DNA of 49,751 nt from Belnapia mucosa. Its GTDB lineage: Bacteria > Pseudomonadota > Alphaproteobacteria > Acetobacterales > Acetobacteraceae. Positions 32,501 to 40,711 of the stretch are shown in pieces. Made by a program: the position numbers and the translations under genes. How positions within the stretch are numbered: the first letter of the stretch is position 1; the number at the start of each line of letters is the position of its first letter. A model generated the notes under the pieces. The model saw only the letters and a list, made by a program, of their open reading frames with translations, ran no database searches and was not told the origin of the DNA. The stretch is taken from assembly GCF_016775475.1 (NCBI RefSeq), contig NZ_JAEUXJ010000022.1:1-49751 (forward strand). The letters run 5' to 3'.

Positions 32501-34204
32501 ATGTCCGAGGCCGAAGCGCGCGAGTCGATGGAGTTCGATGTCCTGATCGTCGGGGGAGGCCCCGCCGGCCTCGCCGCCGCGATCCGGCTGAAGCAGGTCG
32601 CGCCCGATGCCACGGTCTGCCTGGTCGAGAAGGGCAGCGAGATCGGCGGCCACACCCTGTCCGGCGCCGTGCTCGAGGTCCGCGCCCTCGACGAGCTGCT
32701 GCCCGACTGGCGCGAGGACCCGCCGGCGCTGTCGACGCCGGCCACCGACGACCGCTTCATGCTGCTGACCGAGACGCGCGCCTTCAAGCTGCCGACGCCG
32801 CCGCAGATGAACAACCACGGCAACTACATCGTCTCGCTCGGCAATGTCTGCCGCTGGCTCGGCGCCAAGGCCGAGGCGCTGGGCGTCGAGATCTATCCGG
32901 GCTTCGCCGCCTCCGAGACCATCGTCGAGGACGGTCAGGTCAAGGGCGTCGTCGCCGGCGTGGCGGGCATCCAGAAGGACGGCACCAAGGGCCCCGCCTA
33001 CGAGCCGGGGATGGAACTGCGCGCCAGCTACACCCTCTTCGCCGAGGGCTGCCGCGGCTCGCTCACTAAGCAGCTCTTCGAGCGCTACGACCTGCGCCAG
33101 GGCGTCGCCCCGCAGACCTATGCGCTCGGGATGAAGGAGCTCTGGGAGATCCCGAAGGAGAACCACAAGCCCGGCCTGGTCTGGCACTCGACCGGCTGGC
33201 CGCTGACCTCGGACACCTATGGCGGCTCCTGGCTCTACATGCTGGGCGAGAACCTGGTCTCCATCGGCTTCGTCGTCGGCCTCGACTACTCGAACCCCTG
33301 GCTCTCGCCCTTCGACGAGTTCCAGCGCTTCAAGACCCATCCCGAGGTGCGGAAGATGCTGGAGGGCGGCAAGCGCGTCGCCTATGGTGCCCGCGCGCTG
33401 AACGAGGGCGGCTTCCAGGCCATCCCGAAGCTGGTCTTCCCCGGCGGCGCGCTGATCGGCGACTGCGCCGGCTTCCTCAATGTGCCGAAGATCAAGGGCA
33501 CGCATACCAGCATGAAGACCGGCATGCTCGCCGCCGAGGCCGCCGCCGCGGCGATCGCGGCGGAGACGCGCGTGCCGGTGCTCGACAGCTACCCCACCGC
33601 GCTCGAGGCGAGCTGGGTCTGGGAGGAGCTGAAGGGCGTTCGCAACATCCGCCCGGGCTTCGCCAAGTACGGCTTCTGGGGCGGCCTCGCCAATGCCGCG
33701 CTCGACACCTACGTCTTCCGCGGCAAGGCGCCCTGGACCTGGCCGCACCATGCCGACCACGAGACGCTGAAGCCCGCCTCGCAATCAAAGCGCATCACCT
33801 ATCCGAAGCCGGATGGCGTGCTGACCTTCGACCGCCTCTCCTCGGTCTTCCTCTCCAACACCAACCATGAGGAAAACCAGCCCGCCCACCTCCAACTCCG
33901 CGATCCGGACCGTTGGAAGGGCGTGAACTGGGACCAGTTCCGCAGCCCCGAAAGCCGCTACTGCCCGGCAGCGGTCTACGAGGCCGTCGGCCCCGATGCC
34001 GAGCGCGAGCTGAAGGGCACGCCGGACCCCGAGGCCACCGGCCCCGGCGGCGATGTCGAGGCGGGCGATGCCGGCGCGCGCCTCGTCATCAACGCGCAGA
34101 ACTGCGTCCACTGCAAAACCTGCGACATCAAGGACCCGACGCAGAACATCGACTGGCGCACGCCGGAAGGTGGTGGCGGGCCGAACTACATCGGCGGCAT
34201 GTGA
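32501..34204 (+). CDS. Electron transfer flavoprotein-ubiquinone oxidoreductase
   Basis: The start is at 32501 (MSEAEARESMEFDVLIVGGG), with AGGAGGAG in front, giving 567 residues. The FAD fold is VLIVGGGPAGLAAAIRL. The ubiquinone-binding middle has LPTPPQMNNHGNYIVSLGNV. The C-terminus carries the 4Fe-4S ligands in RYCPAAVYE and NCVHCKTCDIKDPTQNIDW. It passes electrons from ETF (acyl-CoA and amino-acid oxidation) to the quinone pool at the membrane. The length matches the family. It converges with the phosphotransferase gene through a shared hairpin. Confidence 0.97.
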   Translation: MSEAEARESMEFDVLIVGGGPAGLAAAIRLKQVAPDATVCLVEKGSEIGGHTLSGAVLEVRALDELLPDWREDPPALSTPATDDRFMLLTETRAFKLPTPPQMNNHGNYIVSLGNVCRWLGAKAEALGVEIYPGFAASETIVEDGQVKGVVAGVAGIQKDGTKGPAYEPGMELRASYTLFAEGCRGSLTKQLFERYDLRQGVAPQTYALGMKELWEIPKENHKPGLVWHSTGWPLTSDTYGGSWLYMLGENLVSIGFVVGLDYSNPWLSPFDEFQRFKTHPEVRKMLEGGKRVAYGARALNEGGFQAIPKLVFPGGALIGDCAGFLNVPKIKGTHTSMKTGMLAAEAAAAAIAAETRVPVLDSYPTALEASWVWEELKGVRNIRPGFAKYGFWGGLANAALDTYVFRGKAPWTWPHHADHETLKPASQSKRITYPKPDGVLTFDRLSSVFLSNTNHEENQPAHLQLRDPDRWKGVNWDQFRSPESRYCPAAVYEAVGPDAERELKGTPDPEATGPGGDVEAGDAGARLVINAQNCVHCKTCDIKDPTQNIDWRTPEGGGGPNYIGGM

Positions 34205-34211
34205 CAGAGCA

Positions 34212-34241
34212 GGGTAGTGGCACCTCCGGGTGCCGCTACCC
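34212..34241. terminator. Bidirectional terminator between ETF-QO and phosphotransferase genes
   Basis: GGGTAGTGGCACC (34212-34224), loop TCCG, GGTGCCGCTACCC (34229-34241) forms a 13-bp stem with one G-T position. It lies 8 nt after the ETF-QO stop, and its right arm contains the TAG stop of the phosphotransferase on the other strand. T-runs are lacking on both sides. Confidence 0.6.
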
Positions 34242-35255
34242 CTCGACGCATTCCAGCCCGCGGCGGGCGAAGGCGACCGACAGCTCCCCCACTTTCGCCG
34301 CATCCGCCGAGGCCGCGGTGCCGGTGCGGGCCCGCACCGCGATCCCCTCGAAGATCACCGCGAAGCGGAACATGGCGAAGGCCCGGTGGAAGGGCGTGAG
34401 TCGCGGCGCGGGCGTATGGCGGCAGGCATAGTAATGGGCGACAACCTCCTGCTCCGCCGGGATCCCCAGCGCGTCGAGGTCGAGCCCGCGCATCCCGCCA
34501 TATTCCTCGGGCGTGCTGCGCCACGGGATGGTGCTGAAGGCGAGATCGGCCATCGGATGGCCGATGGTCGAAAGCTCCCAATCCAGCACCGCCACCACCT
34601 GCGGCCCGCCGGGCGCGAACATCACATTGCCGGGCCGGTAGTCGCCATGGACGATGCTGGCCTGCCCGTCATCGGGCGGGATATGGCCCTTCACCCAGCT
34701 GGCCAGTTCCGCGAGTTCGGGGATGTCGCGGAAGCGCTGCCCCTCCCACTGCTTGGTCCAGCGCCCGACTTGCCGCTCGAAGTAATTCCCTGGCCGGCCG
34801 AAGCCTTCCAGGCCTGCCGCCTGCCAATCGACATCATGCAGCCGCGCCAGGGTCTCGGCGAAGGAGAGATACATCGCCCGCCGCTCGGAGGCTGCGGCGC
34901 CAGGCAGGTCGCAGGTGCCGAAGACGCGGCCTTCTACCCGGTCCATCACATAGAAGGGCGTCCCGACGACCTCCGGGTCCTCATGGAACAGGACGACTGG
35001 GGGCACCGGAACCTCGCTCCCGGCCAGGGCGCGCAGCACCCGCGCCTCACGGTCCACGGCATGGGCCGAGGGCAGCACCTCGCCTGGCGGCTTCTTCCGC
35101 AGCACCAGGCGGCGATTGGCATAGGTCACGAAGAAGGTGGGATTGGACTGGCCGCCCGAGATGCGCTGCAGCGCCATCTCCCCGCTGAGGCCCGGGATGG
35201 CCCCGCGCAGGAAGCCATCCAGCCGCGCGGCATCGAATTCCAGTGCCTCGGCCAT
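34236..35255 (-). CDS. APH-like phosphotransferase family protein
   Basis: The product is 339 residues. The kinase-like fold shows the nucleotide-binding start (ISGGQSNPTFFVTYANRRLV), the catalytic loop HGDYRPGNVMF (about 225) and the metal-binding VLDWELSTIGHPMADLAF. This is the ACAD10/11-like branch often linked to fatty-acid oxidation, which suits the neighbouring ETF-QO. The true substrate is unknown. Its stop lies within the shared terminator. Confidence 0.9.
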   Translation of the reverse strand: MAEALEFDAARLDGFLRGAIPGLSGEMALQRISGGQSNPTFFVTYANRRLVLRKKPPGEVLPSAHAVDREARVLRALAGSEVPVPPVVLFHEDPEVVGTPFYVMDRVEGRVFGTCDLPGAAASERRAMYLSFAETLARLHDVDWQAAGLEGFGRPGNYFERQVGRWTKQWEGQRFRDIPELAELASWVKGHIPPDDGQASIVHGDYRPGNVMFAPGGPQVVAVLDWELSTIGHPMADLAFSTIPWRSTPEEYGGMRGLDLDALGIPAEQEVVAHYYACRHTPAPRLTPFHRAFAMFRFAVIFEGIAVRARTGTAASADAAKVGELSVAFARRGLECVEG

Positions 35256-35336
35256 GGCTGCATCCTCCCCCTTCGGTCGGCCGAAGCATGGCCGGGGATG
35301 GGGGAGGGGGCAACCGCCGCCCGAGCGGCCCCGGCC

Positions 35337-35939
35337 TCAGGCGTGGCCGGCGGCGCCCGAGAGCAGCAGCGGATCGACCCGCAGCTTGGCCATGGCCTGG
35401 CGCCACTTGTCGCCCGCGCCTTCGCCGAACAGCAGCGCCTCGTCCGGATCGACCGAGAGCCAGGAATTGGCCTGGATCTCGTCCTCCAGCTGGCCCGGTC
35501 CCCAGCCGGCATAACCAAGCGCCAGGATCCCGCTGCGCGGCCCGCCGCCCGCGGCGATCGCCTTCAGGATATCGATGCTCGCGGTCAGGGCGAGATCCTC
35601 CCCGACCGGCAGCGAGGCATCGCTGGTCCAGTCCTTGGTGTGCAATACGAAGCCGCGGCCACCCTCGACCGGCCCGCCCTGGCACATGCGGATGCGCCGC
35701 TGCGGTGGCACCGGGGCGAGTTCGAGCTGCTTCAGCAGGTCGTCGAAGGACATGCCCTCGATCGGTTTGTTGATGATGATGCCCATGGCGCCTTCCGAGG
35801 AATGGGCGCAGAGGCAGATCACGGTCTGGGCGAATTCCGGGTTCTGCAGGTTGGGCATGGCGACCAGGATCTGGCCGCCGAGATAGCCTTCCTCCTGGCT
35901 GGATGGGGGAATCGGCTGGGTGCGGGTGCGTCGCGGCAT
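35337..35939 (-). CDS. YqgE/AlgH family protein
   Basis: The start is the ATG at 35939 (MPRRTRTQPIPPSSQEEGYL), giving 200 residues. The family core is GGQILVAMPNLQNPEFAQTV, then SSEGAMGIIINKPIEGMSF and GPVEGGRGFVLHTKDW. The molecular function of YqgE proteins is not settled (originally linked to alginate control). The frame remains open upstream but without family sequence. It is divergent from the peroxiredoxin gene, with 155 nt between. Confidence 0.94.
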   Translation of the reverse strand: MPRRTRTQPIPPSSQEEGYLGGQILVAMPNLQNPEFAQTVICLCAHSSEGAMGIIINKPIEGMSFDDLLKQLELAPVPPQRRIRMCQGGPVEGGRGFVLHTKDWTSDASLPVGEDLALTASIDILKAIAAGGGPRSGILALGYAGWGPGQLEDEIQANSWLSVDPDEALLFGEGAGDKWRQAMAKLRVDPLLLSGAAGHA

Positions 35940-36094
35940 GGTGGAAACATGGCGGCGCCGCCAGGGCGGTGCAAGCAGCCCCGGGGCCTGCACGCGGGGC
36001 GGTGACAGCGCTCCCGCTCGCGCTGGCGGCTGTGCCGAGCGGTGACAGCCCCCTGCGAAGCGTCTAGAGAATTCGGAGCAGAAGGAGAAAACCC

Positions 36095-36577
36095 ATGACG
36101 ATCCAGGTTGGCGACAGCATTCCTGCGGCAAAGCTGATGCAGGGCACGGCCGAAGGCCCGAAGGAGGTCTCGACCGAGGAATTGTTCGGCGGCAAGACCG
36201 TGGTGCTGTTCGGCGTGCCCGGCGCCTTCACCCCGACCTGCTCGGCCAAGCACCTGCCCGGCTTCGTGACCCAGTATGATGCGTTGAAGGCCAAGGGTGC
36301 CGATGTCGTCGCATGCATGGCGGTGAACGATGCCTTCGTCATGGGCGCCTGGGGCAAGGACCAGGGCGTCGGCGACAAGGTGATGATGCTGGCCGATGGC
36401 AGCGCCGACTTCACGAAGAAGCTGGGGCTGGAACTGGACCTGACCGCGCGCGGCCTCGGCGTCCGCAGCCAGCGCTTCGCGCTCATTGCGAAGAACGGCA
36501 AGGTGACGCATGTCGTCGTCGAAGCGCCGGGCGCCTTCGAGGTGAGCAAGGCGGAAGCCGTCCTGGCCGCGCTGTGA
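36095..36577 (+). CDS. Peroxiredoxin, Prx5/hybrid type
   Basis: The product is 160 residues and reduces hydrogen or alkyl peroxides. The active site is GAFTPTCSAKHLPGF with peroxidatic Cys49; a second Cys, Cys74 (DVVACMAVND), could resolve it. Other family marks are MQIGDSIP-like TIQVGDSIPAAKL, FVMGAWGKDQG and MLADGSADFTKKLGLELDL. A GAAGGAG site precedes the ATG. Its stop overlaps the start of the next small gene (GTGA). Confidence 0.95.
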   Translation: MTIQVGDSIPAAKLMQGTAEGPKEVSTEELFGGKTVVLFGVPGAFTPTCSAKHLPGFVTQYDALKAKGADVVACMAVNDAFVMGAWGKDQGVGDKVMMLADGSADFTKKLGLELDLTARGLGVRSQRFALIAKNGKVTHVVVEAPGAFEVSKAEAVLAAL

Positions 36578-36840
36578 CGCCCTTCGTCGCCGCGGCCTTC
36601 GCCTGGCAGTCGGCCTGCGTCTTCACCCTGCGCAGCGCCCAGCTCTGGGCGCAGCCGGCGGAGGCGCAGGAGCGCCTCACCGGCTATGTGCTGGAGAAGC
36701 AGCGGGCCTTCACCGCCGGCGCCTTCGCCGCCGGCCGGGCCGCGCTGGATGGGGCGGATGCGCCGGCGGTGTTCGCCGCGGCGCTGGCCCCGGCGCATCG
36801 GCGCGTGCGCGCCAATCTCCGGAAGATCACCCGGGGCTGA
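36574..36840 (+). CDS. Small phasin-like hypothetical protein
   Basis: A GTG at 36574 overlaps the peroxiredoxin TGA (GTGA), giving 88 residues. The sequence (FVAAAFAWQSACVFTLRSAQ, LTGYVLEKQRAFTAGAFAAG) is amphipathic and helical, similar in character to short phasin-like proteins of this family of bacteria, but no domain is certain. The tight overlap suggests translation coupled to the peroxiredoxin. Its 3' end overlaps the MFS gene on the other strand by 14 nt. Confidence 0.6.
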   Translation: MTPFVAAAFAWQSACVFTLRSAQLWAQPAEAQERLTGYVLEKQRAFTAGAFAAGRAALDGADAPAVFAAALAPAHRRVRANLRKITRG

Positions 36841-38047
36841 AGGCCGAGACGCCTGGCCGGCGGCGCATGGCGAGGCCGCCGAGCAGGGCAAGGGCCAGGA
36901 GGTTGGCGGCGATGCCGGCCTTCCAGGCCACGGCATAGCTGCCGAATCCGTCATAGAGCAGGCCGGCCAGCCAGGCGCCGGCCGCCATGCCGGAGAGGCT
37001 GAGGAAGAGCAGGGCCGGCACCCGCCAGGCTGCCTCCCGCGCCGGGAAAAGCTCCCGCACCGCCAGCACATAGGCCGGAACGATCCCGCTGAAGCCGAGG
37101 CCGAAGCCGGCCGCGACCAGGAACAGTCCCGCCTCGTCCTGGGTGGTGAGGAAGGCCGCCATCCCCGCCGTTTGGCAGAGATTGCCGGCGATGACGGTGT
37201 TCAGCCCGCCGATCCGGTCGGAAAGCCAGCCCCAGAATTGCCGCGCCAGGAAGGCCGCGGCGAGCAGGACGGAGAGCATCAGCGCCCCCTGCCGCGTGCC
37301 GATGCCGAGATCGCCGCAGAAGGCAACCAGATGGGCCGCCGGCATCGCCATCGGGATGCAGCAGAGGAAGGAAGCCAGGGCCAGCAGCCCGAGCGCCAGA
37401 TTGGGTGCGAGGCCGAGCACCGGCCCGCCACCATCCGTCCCGGCGGCGGAGGCGGTGCCAAGAAGTGGCTTGGGCGGCGGCCGCAGCACCAAGGCAGCCA
37501 GGGGCAGGATGACGGCGGCGGCAAAAAGCCCATAGCCGAGCATCACCCGCTGCCAGCCATGCTGGGCCACCAGCCGTTCGAACACCGCCGGCCAGACCGC
37601 GCCCGCGACATACTGGCCGGAGGAGACGAGGGCGAGGGCGGTACCCCGCCGCCGATCGAACCAGAGCGAGACATAGGTCATCATCGGCGGGTAGAGCGCG
37701 CCGTTGCCGAGCAGCCCGACCAGCATCCCGAAGCCGAGCACGAGCTGCCAGGCGGCCCCGCCCGAGGCCAGCGCCAGTCCGGCGCAGACCATCGCTCCGC
37801 CCAGCATGGTGGTGAGCCGGGTGGACGTGCGCCCGGCGATCCAGCCCATCAGGATGCCGCCCGCCCCGGCGCCGAGATAGGCGAGGGAGGAGGCGAGCGC
37901 CGGAATGGAGCGCGCCTCGCCGAGATCGGCGGCGATCGGCTTGAGAGAGACCACGACCAGCAGCGGCGCACCGAAGGAGACCGAGAGGATCGTGACGGCG
38001 GCCAGCGCGATGCCCCAGGAGGCGCGGCTCTCGATGCTCACCAGCAC
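36827..38047 (-). CDS. MFS transporter
   Basis: The product is 406 residues with about twelve hydrophobic segments. The loop between helices 2 and 3 has GWIAGRTSTRLTTMLGGAM, and the matching loop in the second half is GWLSDRIGGLNTVIAGN. GNGALYPPMMTYVSLWFDRR recalls the monocarboxylate/oxalate-formate-type MFS subfamily. The substrate is unknown. It follows the metallo-hydrolase on the same strand and overlaps it by 10 nt, so the pair is an operon. Confidence 0.88.
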   Translation of the reverse strand: MLVSIESRASWGIALAAVTILSVSFGAPLLVVVSLKPIAADLGEARSIPALASSLAYLGAGAGGILMGWIAGRTSTRLTTMLGGAMVCAGLALASGGAAWQLVLGFGMLVGLLGNGALYPPMMTYVSLWFDRRRGTALALVSSGQYVAGAVWPAVFERLVAQHGWQRVMLGYGLFAAAVILPLAALVLRPPPKPLLGTASAAGTDGGGPVLGLAPNLALGLLALASFLCCIPMAMPAAHLVAFCGDLGIGTRQGALMLSVLLAAAFLARQFWGWLSDRIGGLNTVIAGNLCQTAGMAAFLTTQDEAGLFLVAAGFGLGFSGIVPAYVLAVRELFPAREAAWRVPALLFLSLSGMAAGAWLAGLLYDGFGSYAVAWKAGIAANLLALALLGGLAMRRRPGVSAFSPG

Positions 38048-38895
38048 ATCAGCATCCGCAGCCCCGCCGCATCCCGCACCACCCGTCCGGCGGTGCGGCC
38101 GGCGAAATGAGTGCCGATGACGAGCACCGGCTTGCCGGCGAAGCCGCCGAAGACGGCGCGCCGCGTGGCCTCCGCCTGGACCGGATCGGCATCCGCGGTG
38201 GAATTCCAGTGCGGATGGGCGAGCTGGCAGGGATGGTGGGCGATGTCGCCGGTGATGAAGCCCTGCTCGCCCTCGGACTCGATCATCACGCTGACATGGC
38301 CGGGCGTGTGGCCGAAGCTCGGCACCAGCCGGATCTCGGGGCAGAGCTGGTGGTCCGCCTCGACCAGCTCATGCAGCCCGGCCTCGACGATGGGCTGGAC
38401 GGAATCGGCGAAGACCGCGGCCTGGGCCGCATCGCCGGCTCCCTGTGACCAATGCTCGAATTCCTGGCGGCCGAACAGGTAGCGGGCGCGCGGGAAGCTC
38501 GGCACCCAGCGGCCATCGACCAGGCGCGTGTTCCAGCCGACATGATCGACATGCAGATGGGTGCAGAGCACCGTGTCGATGCTGTCGGGCGGGAAGCCGG
38601 CTTCGGCCATCTCTTCGAGGAAGCGGCCCTGGCGGGCATTCCAATGCGGGATCTTCCGCCCCTGCTTGTCATTGCCGAGGCAGGTATCGACGAGAATGCG
38701 GCGGCCCGGCGCCTCGACGACCAGGGCATGGATGCTGAGGCGGAGGCGCCCGGACTCATCGGCGAAGTCGGGCACCAGCCAATCGATCTTGCGGACTTCC
38801 TCGGGCGTCGCCTGCGGCAACAGGAAGCGGCTGCCGCCCGTTGCCTCCAGCTCCACCAGCTTGGTGACGGTAACCCGCCCGATGGTCCAGCGCAT
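38038..38895 (-). CDS. MBL-fold metallo-hydrolase
   Basis: The product is 285 residues. The metal-binding motif is THLHVDHVGW (His113, His115, Asp117, His118), followed by FGHTPGHVSVMIE and GDIAHHPCQL, which supply further ligands. Such enzymes hydrolyse lactones, thioesters or other esters; AHL lactonases share the layout, but the substrate here is not known. The coupled MFS gene suggests the pair takes up and opens a small carbon compound. The start ATG has GGAGGATATC in front. Confidence 0.9.
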   Translation of the reverse strand: MRWTIGRVTVTKLVELEATGGSRFLLPQATPEEVRKIDWLVPDFADESGRLRLSIHALVVEAPGRRILVDTCLGNDKQGRKIPHWNARQGRFLEEMAEAGFPPDSIDTVLCTHLHVDHVGWNTRLVDGRWVPSFPRARYLFGRQEFEHWSQGAGDAAQAAVFADSVQPIVEAGLHELVEADHQLCPEIRLVPSFGHTPGHVSVMIESEGEQGFITGDIAHHPCQLAHPHWNSTADADPVQAEATRRAVFGGFAGKPVLVIGTHFAGRTAGRVVRDAAGLRMLMCW

Positions 38896-38968
38896 GCGAT
38901 ATCCTCCCCGCCGGCAGTGCAGCGGCGGGGCCGGAGAGCGTCAAGCGCCTTGCATCAGCCTGGAGGCA

Positions 38969-39184
38969 TCAATCCGGGCCGCCGGCACCGGTGATGCCGC
39001 TGAAGGCGGGCGGGTCGCTGGCGGGGAAGCTTTCGCGGCTGGCTTCATCGGCGGCGCGGTCGGCCGCCTCGGCTTCCACCGCCTGGCGCCAGTGCTGTTC
39101 GGCAACCCCGTCCGGGCGGCCATCGCCGAGCCAGAGGAAATAGGCCCGTTCGCGAATGCGGGCGGCGCGGTCGTCATCGGTCAT
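38969..39184 (-). CDS. DUF2934 small protein
   Basis: The product is 71 residues from the ATG at 39184, preceded by GGAGGGACCAGCG. It shows RIRERAYFLWLGDGRPDG and HWRQAVEAEAADRA, the DUF2934 pattern, then DEASRESFPASDPPAFSG, a motif frequent in small proteins of unknown function. It is cytosolic and acidic. No partner is obvious. Confidence 0.85.
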   Translation of the reverse strand: MTDDDRAARIRERAYFLWLGDGRPDGVAEQHWRQAVEAEAADRAADEASRESFPASDPPAFSGITGAGGPD

Positions 39185-39870
39185 CGCTGGTCCCTCCGGA
39201 TGGGCGGAGAACCGGCCGGACGCGGAGAGGTTGCCTCGCCTTCCTCCGCCACCTCGATCGTGCACCGTTCCGTTATGCACGGGCGGTTGAGTAGCAGGAA
39301 CGGACTGCCCCCGTCATGGTCCGCCAGGTGGAACGGCACGGTGGATGTGCAGTGCAGGAGATTCTCGACAGGCAGGCGAAAGCGGAGCAGCGGCAGAGTC
39401 CTGCCGGTGCCATGCCCCAGGCGGAAGCTTGGCGGCAGGCGAGGCCACGACCGGCTGCATCCTCCTCCTCCTCCCGCCGGCGGCGGGGAGGGTTCGATCT
39501 GGCCGCCTTGCTGCAGCATCTGGAGCAGAATCCGCCAGGGGGCAGTCCCTGGATCACGCTCGGCGTAGCGGCCCTGCTCTGGTGCGGCGCCGTGCTGCTC
39601 ACCTGCCGGTTGCTGGATGTGATAACCTGATGCGTATGGGTTGGGCGACGGCCCGCCCCCGATAGGGGCTGTCCGCGGTAGCGAGGCTCTCCGGGCTGGT
39701 GCTGGGGCGGGCGGCAGGCGAGGCGGTGGCGCGGCGGGCGAGGGCTGGATATTCTCCCGGCGGGCGCCGAACCTCGCCTCGGAGTTCGACCTCGCCTTGC
39801 ACACCGATGTGGAAACGACGATCGCCCCGAGGCTTCGGCAGGCGGACAGGGCGGCGAGGCCGTGACCGGC
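39185..39870. other. 686-nt stretch without a confident gene
   Basis: Apart from the doubtful small frame at 39316-39630, nothing is recognised here. Both strands have long open frames at this GC content, but their translations are low-complexity and match no family. GCCCCCGATAGGGGCT near 39655 can form a short stem. The stretch looks like intergenic or eroded DNA. Confidence 0.5.
39316..39630 (+). CDS. Possible small single-pass membrane protein
   Basis: The frame encodes 104 residues: an Arg/Ser/Ala-rich N-terminal part and a C-terminal membrane segment (SPWITLGVAALLWCGAVLL) after FDLAALLQHLEQNPPGG. An internal ATG (MPQAEAWRQ) could be the true start. The ribosome-binding site is weak. It matches no family I know and may be chance. 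Confidence 0.3.
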   Translation: MVRQVERHGGCAVQEILDRQAKAEQRQSPAGAMPQAEAWRQARPRPAASSSSSRRRRGGFDLAALLQHLEQNPPGGSPWITLGVAALLWCGAVLLTCRLLDVIT

Positions 39871-40494
39871 ATGGAGCCGACGGTTCTCCTGGTCCGGGCG
39901 CTTGACCTTGTCGGGACCTTCGTCTTCGCCATCAGCGGCGCGGCGCTGGGGGTGCAGCGGAGGATGGACCTGTTCGGCGTCCTGGTGCTCGCATTCGTCA
40001 CCGCCGTGTTCGGCGGCATCACGCGGGACATCCTGATCGGCGCCGTCCCGCCCGCCTCCGTCGGCAGCTGGCACAGCCTGGCCTTGGCGGTGGTCGCCGG
40101 GTTGCTGGTGTTCCGCTTCTCTGGGCTGATCGACCGGTTGCAGCACCCGGTCCTGTTCTTCGACGCCGCCGGGCTTGGGGTTTTTGCCGTGGCCGGGACC
40201 CAGAAGGCGCTGGATGCCGGGATCAACTGGCCCATGGCCGCCGTGCTGGGCATGATCAGCGGCATCGGCGGCGGCATGGTGCGTGACGTGCTGACGGCGC
40301 AGGTGCCGACAGTGCTGCGCGCGGACATCTATGCCGTCGCCGCGCTGGCGGGTGCGCTGGTGGTAGTGGTTGGCAGCGCGGTCGGCTTGCCATCAACTGC
40401 CGTCGCCCTGACCGGGATCGCCCTGTGCATGTTCCTGCGCCTGATGGCGCTCTACCACGGCTGGAGGCTTCCGGTGGCCCGATCGGGCGATTAA
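39871..40494 (+). CDS. TRIC-type cation channel family protein (UPF0126)
   Basis: The product is 207 residues from the ATG at 39871; a GTG at 39862 would add three. It has about seven membrane segments in two repeats of the UPF0126 unit: LDLVGTFVFAISGAALGVQR with FGGITRDILIGAVPP, and FFDAAGLGVFAVAGTQKAL with GIGGGMVRDVLTAQVP. Bacterial homologues of TRIC form homotrimeric cation channels. It stands alone. Confidence 0.9.
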   Translation: MEPTVLLVRALDLVGTFVFAISGAALGVQRRMDLFGVLVLAFVTAVFGGITRDILIGAVPPASVGSWHSLALAVVAGLLVFRFSGLIDRLQHPVLFFDAAGLGVFAVAGTQKALDAGINWPMAAVLGMISGIGGGMVRDVLTAQVPTVLRADIYAVAALAGALVVVVGSAVGLPSTAVALTGIALCMFLRLMALYHGWRLPVARSGD

Positions 40495-40711
40495 TCCTGA
40501 GCGACTGTCAAAGCCTGTCGGGAACTGTGCGCGGCGAGGCCTTACGCCTTGCCCCAGGCGCCTGAAGCTGCTGTCATCCGGACACGACTGAGTCCGTCGT
40601 TTCAACCTCCTCAGCTCCGCGATCACCAGGGCTGTGCGAAGGTGGCAGCAGCCGTGCCGCGCGTTCGGCGTGCGCTCCGGCCCAACACCTGACAATCCCA
40701 AGGGAGGGTTC

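Noticed and set aside
40495..40711. IS remnant in front of the orphan binding protein gene
   Set aside because: Some phrases resemble IS ends, but no transposase piece and no inverted repeat could be found.
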